DNA from: DASYGT01 sp035999365
GTDB lineage: Bacteria > Actinomycetota > Actinomycetes > Mycobacteriales > Jatrophihabitantaceae
Direction: 5' to 3'
Assembly (NCBI GenBank): GCA_035999365.1
Contig: DASYGT010000015.1
Coordinates: 1 to 64,000 of the forward strand
Length of the DNA: 64,000 bases
Part shown: positions 6,843 through 15,246 of the stretch, piece after piece
How positions within the stretch are numbered: the stretch's first letter is position 1
Layout of the letters: the number at the start of each line of letters is the position of its first letter
The notes under the pieces: generated by a model
What the model saw: only the letters and a program-made list of their open reading frames with translations
Databases searched by the model: none
What the model was told of the DNA's origin: nothing
Made by a program: the position numbers and the translations under genes

Positions 6843-8894
6843 TCAGTTCGAGTTGGCGAGCGTGCTCCACGGATAGCGCAACGTGGTGTCGCGGGTGCAG
6901 GCGCCTGCCGGCGGATCCGGTGCGACGACCTGGAACACGCGCACCGTCCCGGAGATGAACACCTGATGGAAGAAGTGAGTCAGCTGCAACGCCTTGAGGG
7001 TGATCTTCGGCTTGCCGCCCCACATCTTCGCCGAGGAGTAGAAGACGTAGGTGACGTTGTAGGCGTGCAGCAGTCGACCGACACACGGGTCCGTGGCAAC
7101 GCGCTTGAGCTGGCCACGCAGATAAAGCCGGTCCTTCCAGGAGACCGTTGCTCCGCCGATCAGCGGCGGGTTGCCGAATACGGTTCGCACGCCGTCGTCG
7201 ACGTACATCCACAGATCGCCGTGGTTCTCCAAGTCGTCGAGCACCCGGTCGTTCGGACCGGCGTGCGCGGCGAGGTAGGCGAACGCCCGCTGGGAGTCGT
7301 GACTGACCGGGCTGGCGTACGTGCGCAGCCAGTTGGCGTCCGTGTTCGCGGGCGGAGTGACCAGCGCGAGCATCGCCGCGACCACGGCAGCTGCCACGAG
7401 CACGCCGGCCGCGGAATAGCGGCGCCGCGTCTCGACCGCGCGTGGTCCGCGTGCGCGGATCCGCACTGCCGTGGCATGGATCAGGGCGGCAACCGTGTAC
7501 AAGGCGATCCCCACCGGCACCGCGCCGAGAACGGTGAACTCCCACAACATCCGTTCGGTCGAGCGATACCAGAGATCGGCGAACCGCGCGAAGGGCCCGA
7601 GGTGCCCGATGATCCAAAGCAGGTAGAAGAGCATCCAGGCGATATAGGCGATGCCGATTCCGAGCAGACCGCGCAGCCGCCGGTGCACCGTGGCGAGCGC
7701 TCCCGCGAATGCCAGCACCGACCAGATCGCCATCGGTCCTGAATTGTGCGCCGGGAACGGAGCGCTCACCGCGATGGTTCGTTCGATGGCAAGGCCGAAT
7801 GGCAGGTGCGTTCCGGTCGCGGGGCCGAACGATCCCGAGCGCTCGCTGACGGCGTGGACCACCGAAGGATCGACAAGGTACAACGCCGCGCCTGCGGCTG
7901 CGCCGATAGCGATCAGGTACGCCAGCCAGGCGAAGCTCGCGCGCCAAGCGCGCTCGCGCAGCGCCGCGACGGCGACGACAGGGAGCACGATCCCGAGCGC
8001 GATCGGCACTTCGGAGGTGTGTACCCCGGCAACGCCGATCGCCGCGAGCGGCGCGACCACGGCAAGGCGCCAATCGATGCGTCGGCCCCACCACAGCAGC
8101 AGTGCGGCGGTGGCCGGGACGAGCGCCATTCCGAGAATGACCGTGATCCGACCCGTGTAGGGGATCGTGTAGAGCCGCGCCGGAAGCAGCGACGCCACGG
8201 CGGCAAGGCCGGCGACCAATGGCAGCCCTGGCGCCAGGCGGCGGACCAGCACATAGGTGCCGAGCGGGAGAATGACACCGGCCAGCGCGATCATGCTCGC
8301 GATGAGGACCGACGAGATCCGTATCCCGGAGCCGACGTTGATCAGGGCCGCAGTGAGATTCGCGGCCAGCGGATAGAAGCCGGTGGTGCCGTCGGAGCGG
8401 CTGGGATCCGACGACAGCACGACCTGCGGCCGAAGCGTGTGGTGTTCGACGATCTGGCGGATGAAATAGCCGTGATGCATCGCGTCCCATCCGGCGGGCA
8501 CGAGGATCTTCGACTGGACTACCGACCACAGCGTGATACCACCGACGACAGCGAGGACGAGCAGACCCCGCGCCGCGGCAAGTTGCGGTTCCCGCCAGCT
8601 TTCGCGCCAGCCCGCCACCCATGCGGTTGCGGCCGCGGGACCTCTGCGCAGGCGCGCAACCTCGAGGCCGAGCCACACCGCGACAAGAAGAGCGAGCGCC
8701 ACCGCGCACAACGTCTCCGTCGAGGCGTTCGAACGCGTTGCCACCAGGCCGACGACGTAGAGGAAGCCGAAGCTGATCGGCGGGGCGAGAACGGCCGACG
8801 TGGCCCACGATCCGGGGGTCCGCACGATGCGAAGGACGGCCAACCCAGGAACGATGGTGATCACCAGCCAGAGCGCGACCGCCAACCCCAACAC
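6843..8894 (-). CDS. Large polytopic membrane protein, DUF6541-like
   Basis: The 683-residue protein is dominated by hydrophobic helices (at least ten) over residues 1-500, followed by a soluble C-terminal part. The segment GWDAMHHGYFIRQIVEHH and GFYPLAANLTAALI resembles the conserved loop of DUF6541 membrane proteins. Those proteins look like GT-C-type glycosyltransferases using lipid-linked sugars. The C-terminal region (AYLAAHAGPNDRVLDDLENHGDLWMYVDDG) is typical of the family. A role in cell-envelope glycan assembly is inference from topology only. It is not in an obvious operon. Confidence 0.75.
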   Translation of the reverse strand: MLGLAVALWLVITIVPGLAVLRIVRTPGSWATSAVLAPPISFGFLYVVGLVATRSNASTETLCAVALALLVAVWLGLEVARLRRGPAAATAWVAGWRESWREPQLAAARGLLVLAVVGGITLWSVVQSKILVPAGWDAMHHGYFIRQIVEHHTLRPQVVLSSDPSRSDGTTGFYPLAANLTAALINVGSGIRISSVLIASMIALAGVILPLGTYVLVRRLAPGLPLVAGLAAVASLLPARLYTIPYTGRITVILGMALVPATAALLLWWGRRIDWRLAVVAPLAAIGVAGVHTSEVPIALGIVLPVVAVAALRERAWRASFAWLAYLIAIGAAAGAALYLVDPSVVHAVSERSGSFGPATGTHLPFGLAIERTIAVSAPFPAHNSGPMAIWSVLAFAGALATVHRRLRGLLGIGIAYIAWMLFYLLWIIGHLGPFARFADLWYRSTERMLWEFTVLGAVPVGIALYTVAALIHATAVRIRARGPRAVETRRRYSAAGVLVAAAVVAAMLALVTPPANTDANWLRTYASPVSHDSQRAFAYLAAHAGPNDRVLDDLENHGDLWMYVDDGVRTVFGNPPLIGGATVSWKDRLYLRGQLKRVATDPCVGRLLHAYNVTYVFYSSAKMWGGKPKITLKALQLTHFFHQVFISGTVRVFQVVAPDPPAGACTRDTTLRYPWSTLANSN

Positions 8895-9030
8895 CCTCGA
8901 ATACCTGCCTTCTCCAGCCCGGCCGCGACCGGCACACGGCGACGAGAACGGTACCTGCGTGCGACCGCGGCTATGCGCAAGCGGAGACGAACGCTGGGCG
9001 AAGTCTCAGCTGAATTTTCTCAGAATTCGG

Positions 9031-9456
9031 TCACAGGACGTCGATCCGGTCCACCTCACGCAACCGCCGCGCCAGGCCTCGCATGATCTTGTTCGCCAGC
9101 GCCGGTACCTGTTCGAGGATGTCGCCGAACTCGCGCTGGCCCACGACAGCCAGGCTCATCGGCGTCTCGGCCACTACCGTTGCCGTACGCAATCCCGGAT
9201 CGAGCAGGGCGATCTCGCCGAAATAGTCGCCCGGGCCGAAGGTCGCCAACTTCTTGCGGCCCCGCGTCGCGACCGCCGTGCCCTCGAGGACGATCATGAA
9301 CTCCTGGCCAGGCTTGCCCTCCTGGATGAGCACCTTGCCCGCGGGCACGTCGAGTTCGGTCGCCAGCCTCGACACCGCCTGCAGTTCGCGGCGGGAGCAT
9401 GCGTAGAACATCGGGACGACGGCGATGTGGTCGACGATCGACCGGCGACGGGCCAT
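9031..9456 (-). CDS. Cyclic-nucleotide-binding (CRP-type sensor) domain protein
   Basis: The 141-residue product is a stand-alone cNMP-binding domain: LDVPAGKVLIQEGKPGQEFMI, then FGPGDYFGEIALLDPGLRTATV with the phosphate-binding cassette (GEIALLD ... RTATV), and a C-terminal helix region (IMRGLARRLREVD). No DNA-binding helix-turn-helix or kinase domain is attached, so it probably acts by protein-protein contact. The ATG at 9456 is chosen over upstream TTG/GTG codons because the domain starts there. The Arg and Glu of the binding cassette are retained, suggesting that it can bind cAMP or cGMP. Confidence 0.8.
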   Translation of the reverse strand: MARRRSIVDHIAVVPMFYACSRRELQAVSRLATELDVPAGKVLIQEGKPGQEFMIVLEGTAVATRGRKKLATFGPGDYFGEIALLDPGLRTATVVAETPMSLAVVGQREFGDILEQVPALANKIMRGLARRLREVDRIDVL

Positions 9457-9587
9457 GGGGGCGATCGTGGCAGAGCGCGCCACCGGAGACAACCGGCAAA
9501 CTGAAACAAGTTCTATGTCGGTAACCCGCCATTATGTCCCGAACGGGCGCTCGCCTGCAGCCCGTCAACGCCCCGATCGGAGCTCCC

Positions 9588-10004
9588 ATGCCCAATCCGA
9601 GAAAGCCGCACGCACCCCATCCCGCGCTATTCGCCGTCGCCGAGCAGCGCTCCGCCGACATCCAACTGCGAGTTGCGGACACGATCACCGCCTTCGCCGG
9701 CTCGATGCCGTTCGTGTACATCCACGCCGTCGTGTTCGCCGTGTGGATGATCGCGTTCGAGAAGAGCCCGTGGCCGACGCTGACGCTCATCGTTTCCCTG
9801 GAAGCAATCTTCCTGTCGACGTTCGTCATGATCGGGCAGAACCGTCAAGCAGCGTTTCAGCAGGCCAAGGCTGAGCACGACTTCGCGACCTCCGAACAGG
9901 AACTGCATGTCAACACCGACCTGACCAAGGTCATCCACCAGCTGACCGGCGAGATGCACGCCCGGATCGTCGGCGGCAACCCGCCCGACTCGACACCGAG
10001 CTGA
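9588..10004 (+). CDS. DUF1003 membrane protein
   Basis: The 138-residue protein has the DUF1003 pattern: a short N-terminal helix (RSADIQLRVADTITAFAGSMPFV), two closely spaced transmembrane helices (YIHAVVFAVWMIAFE and LTLIVSLEAIFLSTFVMIGQNRQ), and a conserved C-terminal tail (EHDFATSEQELHVN). Function is unknown. The ATG at 9588 is chosen because GGAG lies six bases upstream, whereas the earlier ATG adds non-conserved residues. It is followed by the cobalamin riboswitch. Confidence 0.82.
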   Translation: MPNPRKPHAPHPALFAVAEQRSADIQLRVADTITAFAGSMPFVYIHAVVFAVWMIAFEKSPWPTLTLIVSLEAIFLSTFVMIGQNRQAAFQQAKAEHDFATSEQELHVNTDLTKVIHQLTGEMHARIVGGNPPDSTPS

Positions 10005-10040
10005 CGCCCGCGCAATTGACTCGGTCCGTCGCGAACCCCT

Positions 10041-10145
10041 AACGTCAGTGCCCTCGAAGCGGTGCCAGGAAGCTGGTGAAAATCCAGCACGGTCGCGCCA
10101 CTGTGAATCCGCCAGCCGGATGAGTCAGACACTGACCCGCCTCGA
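10041..10145 (+). promoter_or_regulatory. Cobalamin (B12) riboswitch
   Basis: The leader shows the conserved cobalamin aptamer core: GGTGCCAGGAAGC, TGGTGAAAATCCAGCACGG, GTCGCGCCACTGTGAATC, and a B12-box-like AGTCAGACACTGACCC near 10124-10137. It lies about 50 bases before the ribosome-binding site (AAGGAGG, 10180-10186) of cbtB. High cobalamin should shut down the cobalt transporter downstream, most likely by blocking translation initiation; the mode is inference. Confidence 0.88.
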
Positions 10146-10192
10146 CGCCTTACCGGACGAACGGGACGCTCGATCCCTGAAGGAGGCTCGTA

Positions 10193-10411
10193 ATGGGCAA
10201 CACGGCCACTACTGCCAGCGCTGTCGCCACGCCTGTCGTGGTCCCGATCTCGCGTGCGATCACGTGGCTCGTCGGCGCCGCGCTTTTCGCCATCGCGCTG
10301 TACTACCTGATCGGGGTCGACCAGGGCGCCGTGTCGCTGACCGGACAGAACACCTACGTGCACGAATTCGTGCACGACGCGCGCCACTTCCTCGGTTTCC
10401 CCTGCCACTAA
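10193..10411 (+). CDS. cbtB: Cobalt transporter subunit CbtB
   Basis: The 72-residue protein has one transmembrane helix (AITWLVGAALFAIALYYLIGV). It ends in a histidine-rich tail (YVHEFVHDARHFLGFPCH) typical of CbtB, where the His residues are thought to bind cobalt at the membrane face. CbtB works with CbtA in uptake of cobalt for cobalamin synthesis. It has a strong ribosome-binding site (AAGGAGG) and is first in the riboswitch-controlled operon, with cbtA 16 bases downstream. Confidence 0.9.
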   Translation: MGNTATTASAVATPVVVPISRAITWLVGAALFAIALYYLIGVDQGAVSLTGQNTYVHEFVHDARHFLGFPCH

Positions 10412-10427
10412 CGCCTGACGCCGGCCG

Positions 10428-11276
10428 GTGGAGAAGCAGCTCGTCCTGCGCGGCGCCTTCGTCGGCACTGTAGCGGGGCTGCTCGCGTACCTCTTCGCCC
10501 GAATCCTCGCCGAACCGCAGATCAACAAAGCGATCGATTACGAGTCCGGCCGCGAAGCCGCGCAGCGGCTGCTCGACAAGGCCGCCGGGCTCCCTGCCGA
10601 GGCGCCTGGCTCCGACGTCTTCAGCCGAACCGTGCAGGAGAACGTGGGCCTCGGTGTCGGCATGGTCCTCTTCGGTCTCGCGATGGGCGTGCTCTTCGCC
10701 GTCGTCTACGCGATCTGCCTCGGCCGAGTCGGGAATCTGCGTCCGCGCAGCCTGTCGCTGTGCGTTGCGTCTGCGGCGCTGCTCGGCATGTACCTCATCC
10801 CGTTCCTGAAGTACCCCGCCAATCCGCCGTCGATCGGCAATCCCGACACCATCAAGCAACGCAGCGCGCTGTACTTGACGATGGTGCTGGGCTCGATCGC
10901 GGTGCTCTTCCTGGCGGTGTGGCTCGGGCGGCGGCTGCAGGCGCGGCTCGGCAACTGGAACGCCACGTTGGTCGCGTGCGGTTTCGTGATCGTGATGATC
11001 ACCATCCTCATGATTGCACTACCGCCGTTCGGCCATCTGGCGTCGAATCACGGGTCGGGTAACAACGGCAGCGAGACGCCGGTGGCCCTGCGCGATGCGC
11101 ACGGCACGATCGTCTATCCCGGGTTCCCGGCCGACGTGCTCTTCAACTTCCGCCTCACCTCGATCGGCGCTCAGCTCCTGCTGTGGGCAGCCATCGGCGT
11201 CGGCTTCGCCCCGCTCGCCGAGCGGCTGCTACGGCCGCCCGCCGCACGTGAGCGCGAGCGCACCGGTGTCACCTGA
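10428..11276 (+). CDS. cbtA: Cobalt transporter subunit CbtA
   Basis: The 282-residue protein has about six transmembrane helices and the CbtA pattern: LRGAFVGTVAGLLAYLFARILAEPQIN at the N-terminus, VGLGVGMVLFGLAMGVLFAVVY, FLKYPANPPSIGNPDT and a final helix (AQLLLWAAIGVGFAPLAERLL). It is the membrane permease partner of CbtB for cobalt uptake. The GTG start follows cbtB closely, so both fall under the cobalamin riboswitch. Its end overlaps the next gene by 29 bases. Confidence 0.9.
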   Translation: MEKQLVLRGAFVGTVAGLLAYLFARILAEPQINKAIDYESGREAAQRLLDKAAGLPAEAPGSDVFSRTVQENVGLGVGMVLFGLAMGVLFAVVYAICLGRVGNLRPRSLSLCVASAALLGMYLIPFLKYPANPPSIGNPDTIKQRSALYLTMVLGSIAVLFLAVWLGRRLQARLGNWNATLVACGFVIVMITILMIALPPFGHLASNHGSGNNGSETPVALRDAHGTIVYPGFPADVLFNFRLTSIGAQLLLWAAIGVGFAPLAERLLRPPAARERERTGVT

Positions 11277-12048
11277 GACCAACGCGTTCTTCGAGGTCGC
11301 CTGGCACTCGGCCGCCGAGCCCTGCGCACCGCCGTGGCGGCCGCTGCACGAACTGGCCACACCGTCGGCGGCATGGGACGACCGCATCGGCGCGACGCGC
11401 TCGGCACTGTCCGCCGCGCGCCAGGACGCGCGGGACCCCGTCGAGCAGCGGGTGGCCGCCTCCGTGGTTCACCTCGGGCTCTGCGCGCGGATCATCGCGC
11501 CGGCCTTCATGGCCGCGGCGAGTGACGGCCGTGTCATGGACACCACCCTGCACCGGATGTGGTGGCAGCCGGTGGTCGGCGGGCCGTTCCCGCTGTCGGT
11601 CGTGCGGCCGGCCGAGGGCAGGGATCTTCCGATGGACGAGGTCGTTCGCCGGCTGCGGTCAGTACTCATCGACGTCACCATGCCGACCCTCGTCCAGGCC
11701 GTGCGCCGCTATTCGGTGTCGTCCATCATCGCCTGGGGAAATGTCGCGTCGGCCATCCACTCGGCCGCCGCGATCCTGTCGACCGCCCGGCCGGACTTGG
11801 GCGAACGTGTCGCGCTGGTCCGTTCGGGCCTCACCGCCCACGAACCGCTCGCGGGGGCAGGCGAGATCGAGCCGACGGGCGGGTTCCGTCGCCGCAGTTG
11901 CTGCTTGATCTATCGAGTGAGTGACGCGCGGGAGGCGATCTGTGGCGACTGCGTTCTGGACGGACCGGGCTACCAGACATCTCCGTCGCGCCAGTCGCAG
12001 GTGAGCTCGGCGTCCACGTCGAGGGCGACACCGGAGGCAAGCACATAG
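11248..12048 (+). CDS. FhuF-like (2Fe-2S) ferric-reductase family protein
   Basis: The 266-residue protein starts at a GTG inside the 3' end of cbtA (29-base overlap). The C-terminal motif RRRSCCLIYRV ... CGDCVL is the four-cysteine signature of the FhuF-like 2Fe-2S domain that reduces ferric siderophores. The N-terminal helical part (SVVHLGLCARIIAPAFMAA ... LHRMWWQPV) also fits the family. Coupling to cbtBA suggests shared cobalamin control, perhaps releasing metal from a chelate; this is inference. Family members usually end soon after the last Cys. Here the frame runs a further 35 residues and overlaps the convergent aac(2') gene by 79 bases. Confidence 0.78.
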   Translation: MSASAPVSPETNAFFEVAWHSAAEPCAPPWRPLHELATPSAAWDDRIGATRSALSAARQDARDPVEQRVAASVVHLGLCARIIAPAFMAAASDGRVMDTTLHRMWWQPVVGGPFPLSVVRPAEGRDLPMDEVVRRLRSVLIDVTMPTLVQAVRRYSVSSIIAWGNVASAIHSAAAILSTARPDLGERVALVRSGLTAHEPLAGAGEIEPTGGFRRRSCCLIYRVSDAREAICGDCVLDGPGYQTSPSRQSQVSSASTSRATPEAST

Positions 12049-12533
12049 ATCGCGCCCTGCTCGTCAGGCGTGGCGACGATGCCGGCCGGCGTCAGCGCCG
12101 AGGCGGGGCCGCGCCACGCCTGCCAGCCCCGTGCACCGTAGAAGGGCATGGCGTCGTCGGTGGCACCGAGCGCGCCGAGATCGAATGCCGAGCGAATGAT
12201 CCGTTCCAGCGGCTCCATCAGCGCACTGCCGACGCCCGCGCGGCGGTAGGCGGACCGCACGCCGACGGCCTCGACGTAGCCCGCGCGCAGTGACCGACCA
12301 CCGTGAAGCAGGCGGCGCTGAATGACGGATGCGTGCCCCACGACTTCGCCGTCGGCCGTCGCGATCGCGTGCATGCCACCGAGTGCGTGCTCCCAGTCCA
12401 ATTCGGTCATGTCGTCGAACACCTCGTACATCAATGCTCGCGAGGCCGCGATCATCCGCGCGTCGAGGTCCGCCGTGTGCGCGACCGACACGCGGACCGC
12501 CGGATGCTCACCGTCCTGCCGGTCTGCACTCAT
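11970..12533 (-). CDS. aac(2'): Aminoglycoside 2'-N-acetyltransferase family, AAC(2')
   Basis: The 187-residue GNAT protein matches the chromosomal AAC(2') family of mycobacteria along its length: DWEHALGGMHAI, HASVIQRRLLHGGRSLRAGYVE, the acetyl-CoA loop RRAGVGSAL, LGALGATDDAMPFYGARGW and the conserved end AELTCDWRDGDVW. Family enzymes acetylate the 2' amine of aminoglycosides such as gentamicin, and physiological substrates in the host are debated. The ATG at 12533 overlaps the alkB stop (ATGA), so it is translationally coupled to alkB and shares its LexA-like site. Confidence 0.85.
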   Translation of the reverse strand: MSADRQDGEHPAVRVSVAHTADLDARMIAASRALMYEVFDDMTELDWEHALGGMHAIATADGEVVGHASVIQRRLLHGGRSLRAGYVEAVGVRSAYRRAGVGSALMEPLERIIRSAFDLGALGATDDAMPFYGARGWQAWRGPASALTPAGIVATPDEQGAIYVLASGVALDVDAELTCDWRDGDVW

Positions 12534-13165
12534 CGCACACCGCGCGTGCGGAACTGGATGCTGATCCGTGGGCCGACGGGACGGGCCGTCTTGGGAACCG
12601 CGTGCTCCCAGGTGCGCTGGCAACTTCCCCCCATGACGATCAGATCGCCATGCCCGAGTTCGTGCCGGACGGTGCGGCCGGCTCCGCCACCCGACGGGCG
12701 CAAAAGCAGCGCGCGGGGAGCGCCGATCGAGACGATCGCGACCATGGTGTCCTCGGTACGACTGCGACCGATCCGATCGCCGTGCCAGGCCACGCTGTCA
12801 CGGCCGTCGCGGTAGAGGCACAGGCCGGCGGTGGCGAAGGGTTCACCGAGCTCCACTGCATAGTGGGCGTCGAGGGCCGACTTCATCTGTTCGAGTGCAA
12901 GATCGGGGAGCACGTCGCCCTCGGCGTAGAAGCAGAGCAGTCGCGGCACGTCGACCACACGGTCGTACATCGGCCGACGTTCAGCGCGCCACGGGACGAG
13001 CCCGGACAGCCGTTCGAACAGGGTGTCGGCGCCCGACAGCCAGCCCGGGCGCAGGTCGATCCACGCGCCATCGGTCAGCGCTGTACGCACCACGCTCACG
13101 CCGAGGGGGCCCGGACGCACCTCGCCGCCGAGGTCGAGCAGCGAGCCCTGGAAGGCGGCCGTCAT
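12530..13165 (-). CDS. alkB: Alpha-ketoglutarate-dependent dioxygenase AlkB
   Basis: The 211-residue enzyme carries the AlkB fold with the iron ligands H128 and D130 (AWHGDRIG) and a distal His near 188 (TWEHAVPK). Arginines in RISIQFR bind 2-oxoglutarate, and LCLYRDGRDSVAWH precedes the HxD motif. It oxidatively removes methyl groups from alkylated DNA or RNA bases (1-methyladenine, 3-methylcytosine). The start lies 22 bases from a LexA-like box, so damage-inducible expression is likely. It is first in an operon with aac(2'). Confidence 0.9.
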   Translation of the reverse strand: MTAAFQGSLLDLGGEVRPGPLGVSVVRTALTDGAWIDLRPGWLSGADTLFERLSGLVPWRAERRPMYDRVVDVPRLLCFYAEGDVLPDLALEQMKSALDAHYAVELGEPFATAGLCLYRDGRDSVAWHGDRIGRSRTEDTMVAIVSIGAPRALLLRPSGGGAGRTVRHELGHGDLIVMGGSCQRTWEHAVPKTARPVGPRISIQFRTRGVR

Positions 13166-13186
13166 GCGGCAAGAATAGCGCCGATG

Positions 13187-13202
13187 TCAAACGTATGTTC
13201 GA
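13187..13202. promoter_or_regulatory. LexA/SOS-box-like operator of alkB
   Basis: The 16-mer reads TCGAACATACGTTTGA on the minus strand. It matches the actinobacterial SOS box TCGAAC-N4-GTTCGA at 11 of 12 arm positions and the consensus 16-mer at 14 of 16. It sits 22-37 bases upstream of the alkB ATG, beside a -10-like TATTCT at 13174-13179 on the minus strand, where bound LexA would block transcription. Confidence 0.6.
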
Positions 13203-13209
13203 ACTGAAT

Positions 13210-15246
13210 TCAGAGCGCGGCGGCGGCTCGGGTGCCCTGGTCGATCGCGCGCTTCGCGTCGAGCTCGACGGCCACGTCCGCCCCACCGATCAAGTGGACG
13301 CTGCACCCGGCCGCGCGAAGCGTGTCTGCGAGATCGCGCCGAGGCTCCTGGCCGGCGCAGATGACGACATCGTCGACCTCGAGAAGCCGCGGCCGATCAC
13401 GCTTGTCGCCGAAGGAGATGTGCAGGCCGTCGGCGTCGATCCGCTCGTAGTTCACCCCGCCGAGCATCTCGACCCCGCGTGCCTTGAGCGCCGCGCGATG
13501 CACCCAGCCGGACGTCTTGCCCAGGCCTGCGCCCACGCGCGACGTCTTGCGCTGCAAGAGGACGACCTGGCGGGGCGACGCCTCTGGCGCCGCGACGGCG
13601 AGCCCGCCACGGTGTTCGGCAGGATCAGCGACGCCCCACTCACGCATCCACGAGTCACGATCCTGAGCGCGGCCGTGCTCACCCGCATGTGTCAGGAACT
13701 CGCTCACGTCGAAGCCGATACCGCCAGCGCCGATCACGGCGACCCGCGATCCGACGACGGCCCGCCCGGTGATCACGTCCGCGTACGTGTGCACATTGAC
13801 GTTCTCGACGCCGGGGATCGCGGGCGTTCGTGGTGTCACTCCGGTCGCGACCAGGATGTCGTCGTAACCGGCCGCGGTCAGCTCCGTCGCCGAGGCCTCG
13901 TGATTGAGGTGCACCTTGACGCCGGTGAGTTCGAGTTGGCGGGTGAAGTAGCGGATCGTCTCGGCGAACTCTTCCTTGCCCGGGATTCGGCGGGCAAGGT
14001 TGAACTGCCCGCCGATCTCGTCGGACGCCTCGAACAGGTCGACGCTGTGCCCGCGCCGAGCCGCGGTCGTAGCCGCGGCCAGACCGGCGGGACCGGCACC
14101 CACGACCGCGATCCGTTTGGAGCGCCGAGTGGGGAGCAGGACGAGATCGGTCTCATGCGCCGCGCGCGGATTGACCAGACAACTGGCGATCTTGTGGGCA
14201 AAGGTGTGGTCGAGGCAGGCCTGATTGCAGCCGATACACGTATTGATCTCGTCGCTGTGACCAGCGGCCGCCTTGCGTACCCACTCCGGGTCAGCGAGGA
14301 AGGGCCGCGCCATGGACACCATGTCCGCGTCGCCCCGCGCCAGGATCTCTTCGGCGGTCTCCGGCATGTTGATGCGGTTCGAGGTGATCACAGGCACGCG
14401 GACGTGCGGCCGCAGCTTGGCGGTGACCCAGGTGAAGGCACCGCGCGGAACGGACGTCACGATTGTCGGCACGCGCGCCTCGTGCCAGCCGATACCCGTG
14501 TTGATGATCGTGGCACCGGCCGCCTCGACCTCCTGCGCAAGGGCGACGACATCGCCCCACTCCTGCCCGTCCTCCACGAGATCGAGCATCGACAGCCGAT
14601 ACACGATGATGAAGTCCGGGCCGACAGCCTCGCGCACCTTGCGCACGATCTCCACCGCGAATCGGCGACGCTTCTGGGCCGAGCCGCCCCACGCGTCAGT
14701 GCGCTTGTTCGTTCGCGGCGCGAGGAACTGGTTGATCAGGTAACCCTCGGACCCCATGATCTCGACGCCGTCGTACCCCGCCTGCCGGGCGAGCGCCGCC
14801 GACCTGGCGAAGTCGTCAATCGTTGCGCGCACCTCCCGCTCGCGCAGCCCCCGCGCTCGGAAAGGGGTGATCGGCGACTTCGTTCGAGACGCGCTCACAC
14901 TCAGCGGGTGATATGCGTAGCGGCCCGCGTGCAGCAGCTGAAGCGCGATGCGCCCGCCGTTGTCGTGCACTGCCTCGGTGATCGCACGATGCCTGCCGGC
15001 TTCCCCCTTCGAGGTCAACTTGCCCGCAAACGGCAGCAGCCAGCCGGCCCGGTTCGGGCTGAATCCACCGGTGACGATCAGCCCGACACCGCCCCTCGCC
15101 CGTTCGGCGTAGAAGTCGGCCAGGCGACGGATGTGCTTGGGGCGATCCTCGAGACCCACGTGCATCGATCCCATGAGCACGCGGTTCGGCAACGTCGTGA
15201 AACCGAGGTCGAGCGGTGCGAGGAGGTGCGGGAACGGGTTCGTCAT
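13210..15246 (-). CDS. fadH: 2,4-dienoyl-CoA reductase-type flavoenzyme (FadH)
   Basis: The 678-residue protein follows the FadH layout. An N-terminal old-yellow-enzyme TIM barrel with FMN (residues 1 to about 340; HAGRYAYH, GYDGVEIMGSEGYLINQFLAPRTN) is followed by a 4Fe-4S cluster motif (CIGCNQACLDHTF ... SCLVNP). FAD (VVGAGPAGLAAA) and NADPH (VIGAGGIGFD) domains come last. FadH reduces 2,4-dienoyl-CoA esters during beta-oxidation of unsaturated fatty acids. The ATG at 15246 overlaps the padR stop (ATGA), so it is co-translated with its probable regulator. Confidence 0.92.
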   Translation of the reverse strand: MTNPFPHLLAPLDLGFTTLPNRVLMGSMHVGLEDRPKHIRRLADFYAERARGGVGLIVTGGFSPNRAGWLLPFAGKLTSKGEAGRHRAITEAVHDNGGRIALQLLHAGRYAYHPLSVSASRTKSPITPFRARGLREREVRATIDDFARSAALARQAGYDGVEIMGSEGYLINQFLAPRTNKRTDAWGGSAQKRRRFAVEIVRKVREAVGPDFIIVYRLSMLDLVEDGQEWGDVVALAQEVEAAGATIINTGIGWHEARVPTIVTSVPRGAFTWVTAKLRPHVRVPVITSNRINMPETAEEILARGDADMVSMARPFLADPEWVRKAAAGHSDEINTCIGCNQACLDHTFAHKIASCLVNPRAAHETDLVLLPTRRSKRIAVVGAGPAGLAAATTAARRGHSVDLFEASDEIGGQFNLARRIPGKEEFAETIRYFTRQLELTGVKVHLNHEASATELTAAGYDDILVATGVTPRTPAIPGVENVNVHTYADVITGRAVVGSRVAVIGAGGIGFDVSEFLTHAGEHGRAQDRDSWMREWGVADPAEHRGGLAVAAPEASPRQVVLLQRKTSRVGAGLGKTSGWVHRAALKARGVEMLGGVNYERIDADGLHISFGDKRDRPRLLEVDDVVICAGQEPRRDLADTLRAAGCSVHLIGGADVAVELDAKRAIDQGTRAAAAL

